A DNA stretch of 64,000 nt from Rhodovarius crocodyli (GTDB taxonomy: Bacteria; Pseudomonadota; Alphaproteobacteria; Acetobacterales; Acetobacteraceae). Under the pieces are notes generated by a model that saw nothing but the letters and a program-made list of their open reading frames with translations, had not been told where the DNA came from and searched no databases. A program made the translations under genes and the position numbers. This document shows, piece by piece, positions 62,873 to 64,000 of the stretch (position 1 is the stretch's first letter; each line of letters begins with the position of its first letter). Location of the stretch: positions 248,001 through 312,000 of the forward strand of contig NZ_SACL01000003.1 in NCBI RefSeq assembly GCF_004005855.1. The letters are read 5' to 3'.

Positions 62873-63511
62873 CTAGCTGCCGAACATCCCCGGCGTGACG
62901 GGCTGAAGATAGTAGGTGCCCACAGGGACCGGCCCGGCGGGACGCGGCGCCGCGCCCAGGCTGTTGCGCTCCCGCTCCTGGTTCTCGACCTCGGCCGCGC
63001 AGTCGCTGCGGGAACGGCCCGTGCGCGGGCAGATGAAGCGGCTGGCGGCGATGCGCTCATTCATCACGCGGCGCAGCAGGGCGGTGTCGTCCGTGGCACC
63101 CGCCCCGGCCAGGCGCGGGTCGGGCTGCAACGTCAGCGAGACTTCCTCCGGATAGCGGCCCATCGCACCGGTCGAGGCATCGACGGCCAGCCCGACCAGC
63201 CCGCCCACCAGCACATTGCCGATGATCATCGGGTTGATGCCCGAGGGCACGGTCGTCGTGCCCTGGCCATAGGCCTGGTGATTGCAGCGCAGCGTCATGT
63301 CCCGCATGGAGCGGGGCACGCGCACCATGCTGGGGGTGCTGGCGATACCGCCCACGACCTCACCCCTTCGTTCCAGCGCGCAGGTCGCCCCGGGCGGTTC
63401 CGTCGCGACGGAGATGTTGGACGTGCCACTGACGATGGTGGCGCAGGCCGGCAGCATCGTGGCCAGCAGGAACAGCGGCGCCAGGCGGCGCAGGACTGAT
63501 GCGATGCGCAA
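62873..63511 (-). CDS. Lipoprotein with PEGA-like N-terminal domain
   Basis: About 212 aa from TTG 63511, which has GGAG five bases upstream and gives a normal signal peptide (M-R-I-A-S-V-L-R-R-L-A-P-L-F-L-L) ending in the lipobox L-P-A-C. ATG 63541 is possible but lacks a ribosome site. The start of the mature part (ATIVSGTSNISVATEPPGAT) is a motif common to small alphaproteobacterial lipoproteins. A glycine-rich hydrophobic stretch (IIGNVLVGGLVGLAVDASTG) follows. No function known. Confidence 0.75.
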   Translation of the reverse strand: MRIASVLRRLAPLFLLATMLPACATIVSGTSNISVATEPPGATCALERRGEVVGGIASTPSMVRVPRSMRDMTLRCNHQAYGQGTTTVPSGINPMIIGNVLVGGLVGLAVDASTGAMGRYPEEVSLTLQPDPRLAGAGATDDTALLRRVMNERIAASRFICPRTGRSRSDCAAEVENQERERNSLGAAPRPAGPVPVGTYYLQPVTPGMFGS

Positions 63512-63745
63512 AATCTCTCCGGTCGCGCGGTGGCGCGTCATTCATGAGGGGCGGCAGATATTGCCCATGACCACGATTCGTTTGTGAGGAGAGCAGAAAC
63601 TATATTTGAGACGCTTTCAATGATGCCGAGGATGATTTTTCAATCGTTACGGATCGCCTTCAAACCGCCGCTTTCACGGGGCGAACTGGCTGTGCGATCC
63701 GGCGCAACCATCCGGAAACAGGGAACGTTGTCACGACAGGCCCCG

Positions 63746-63781
63746 CCCCCCCCCGGGGGCATCCAAACGGGGCATCCAAAC
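63746..63781. repeat. C9 tract and 13-bp tandem duplication before the last gene
   Basis: Nine C (63746-63754) followed by five G, then GGGGCATCCAAAC twice without a gap (63756-63768, 63769-63781). It sits directly upstream of the start codon. The rest of the 283-base gap 63512-63794 shows nothing I can name. Confidence 0.85.
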
Positions 63782-63794
63782 GATGAGGTACAAG

Positions 63795-64000
63795 ATGGAA
63801 CGCCGTCGCCTGTTCTTCCTGGGTCTTGCCGGCACAGCCGCCATGGCCACCGCCGCCCTGAGCAGCGCGGAGGCCGCCCCCCGGACCCCGTCGCCGGCCC
63901 TGCCCGCGGGCCCGGCCGAGCCGCAGGAACTGCTGCCCGAGAACGCGGTGCTGCAGAACGAGATGGCCGAGGAAGGCGATATCGAGCTGGCGCAGTACTA
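63795..64000 (+). CDS. Start of a Tat-type exported protein (3' end outside window)
   Basis: Open from ATG 63795 (GAGG six bases upstream; ATG 63783 also in frame) to the right edge, 68 codons. The N-terminus M-E-R-R-R-L-F-F-L-G-L-A-G-T-A-A-M-A-T is a twin-arginine-like signal, probably cut after A-E-A. The mature part starts with a Pro/Ala-rich linker (P-R-T-P-S-P-A-L-P-A-G-P) and then acidic sequence. Identity unknown. Confidence 0.65.
   Translation, partial: MERRRLFFLGLAGTAAMATAALSSAEAAPRTPSPALPAGPAEPQELLPENAVLQNEMAEEGDIELAQY

Noticed and set aside
63601-63745. tRNA or small RNA before the last gene
   Set aside because: No cloverleaf, no CCA end and no clear terminator could be drawn.

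Overview
The window is very GC-rich (roughly 70 %), has no rRNA, tRNA, IS or CRISPR that I can see, and reads as ordinary chromosome of an alphaproteobacterium. The most likely family is Acetobacteraceae, in the Roseomonas neighbourhood. Supporting signs are Bug-type tricarboxylate receptors, alphaproteobacterial FdxA, S1 protein, the rplU-rpmA-obgE-proB block, MlaEF, AsmA proteins and RTX secretion substrates. This placement is inference from gene content; no search was run.

Layout. 1-7954 (+): a tightly coupled acyl-CoA catabolic operon (M20 hydrolase end, NDP-forming acyl-CoA synthetase, MaoC hydratase, two-subunit CoA-transferase, two unlike acyl-CoA dehydrogenases, PaaG-type crotonase). 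8024-9213 (+): two tandem lipoproteins resembling IalB. 9286-14133 (-): core genes rpsA, proB, obgE, rpmA, rplU with terminators and a structured rpsA leader. 14263-18130 (-): a surface-glycan operon. 18265-19826 (-): mlaE-mlaF. 19909-21664: divergent AraC/SDR pair. 21669-29203: dnaB, a methyltransferase, an AsmA protein with a probable CTG start, a Cys-rich lipoprotein, a GntR-thiol dioxygenase-EamA operon and phnN. 29307-31982: a secreted beta-propeller/Ig/RTX protein. 32084-40912: bcp-glnE and, divergent from glnE, a 1797-aa YhdP-like protein with 210-bp in-frame tandem repeats. 40919-41251: fdxA. 41316-44172 (-): an unusual phosphorelay operon. 44264-46781: MFS, carbonic anhydrase and TetR. 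46855-62808: regulator/enzyme pairs for small-molecule catabolism (indolepyruvate-type oxidoreductase, AHL-lactonase-like enzyme, Bug receptors, SDRs, GMC oxidoreductase). The end holds a lipoprotein and the start of a Tat-type exported protein.

The most interesting locus is 41316-44268. On the minus strand a near-consensus sigma-54 promoter, next to a 23-nt palindrome, precedes two single-TM microproteins (46 and 48 aa), an HPt protein, a receiver protein ending in the same TM tail as the microproteins, and an NtrC-type sigma-54 activator whose receiver is a close duplicate of the tail-anchored one. No histidine kinase is nearby. This looks like a self-contained, possibly autoregulated, membrane-tethered phosphorelay that I do not recognise as a described system.

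Other points worth attention are the rpsA leader (three tandem hairpins starting at a predicted promoter), palindromic operators in front of two TetR-controlled genes, a C9 tract with a 13-bp tandem duplication before the last gene, and several TTG/CTG starts supported by good Shine-Dalgarno sequences.
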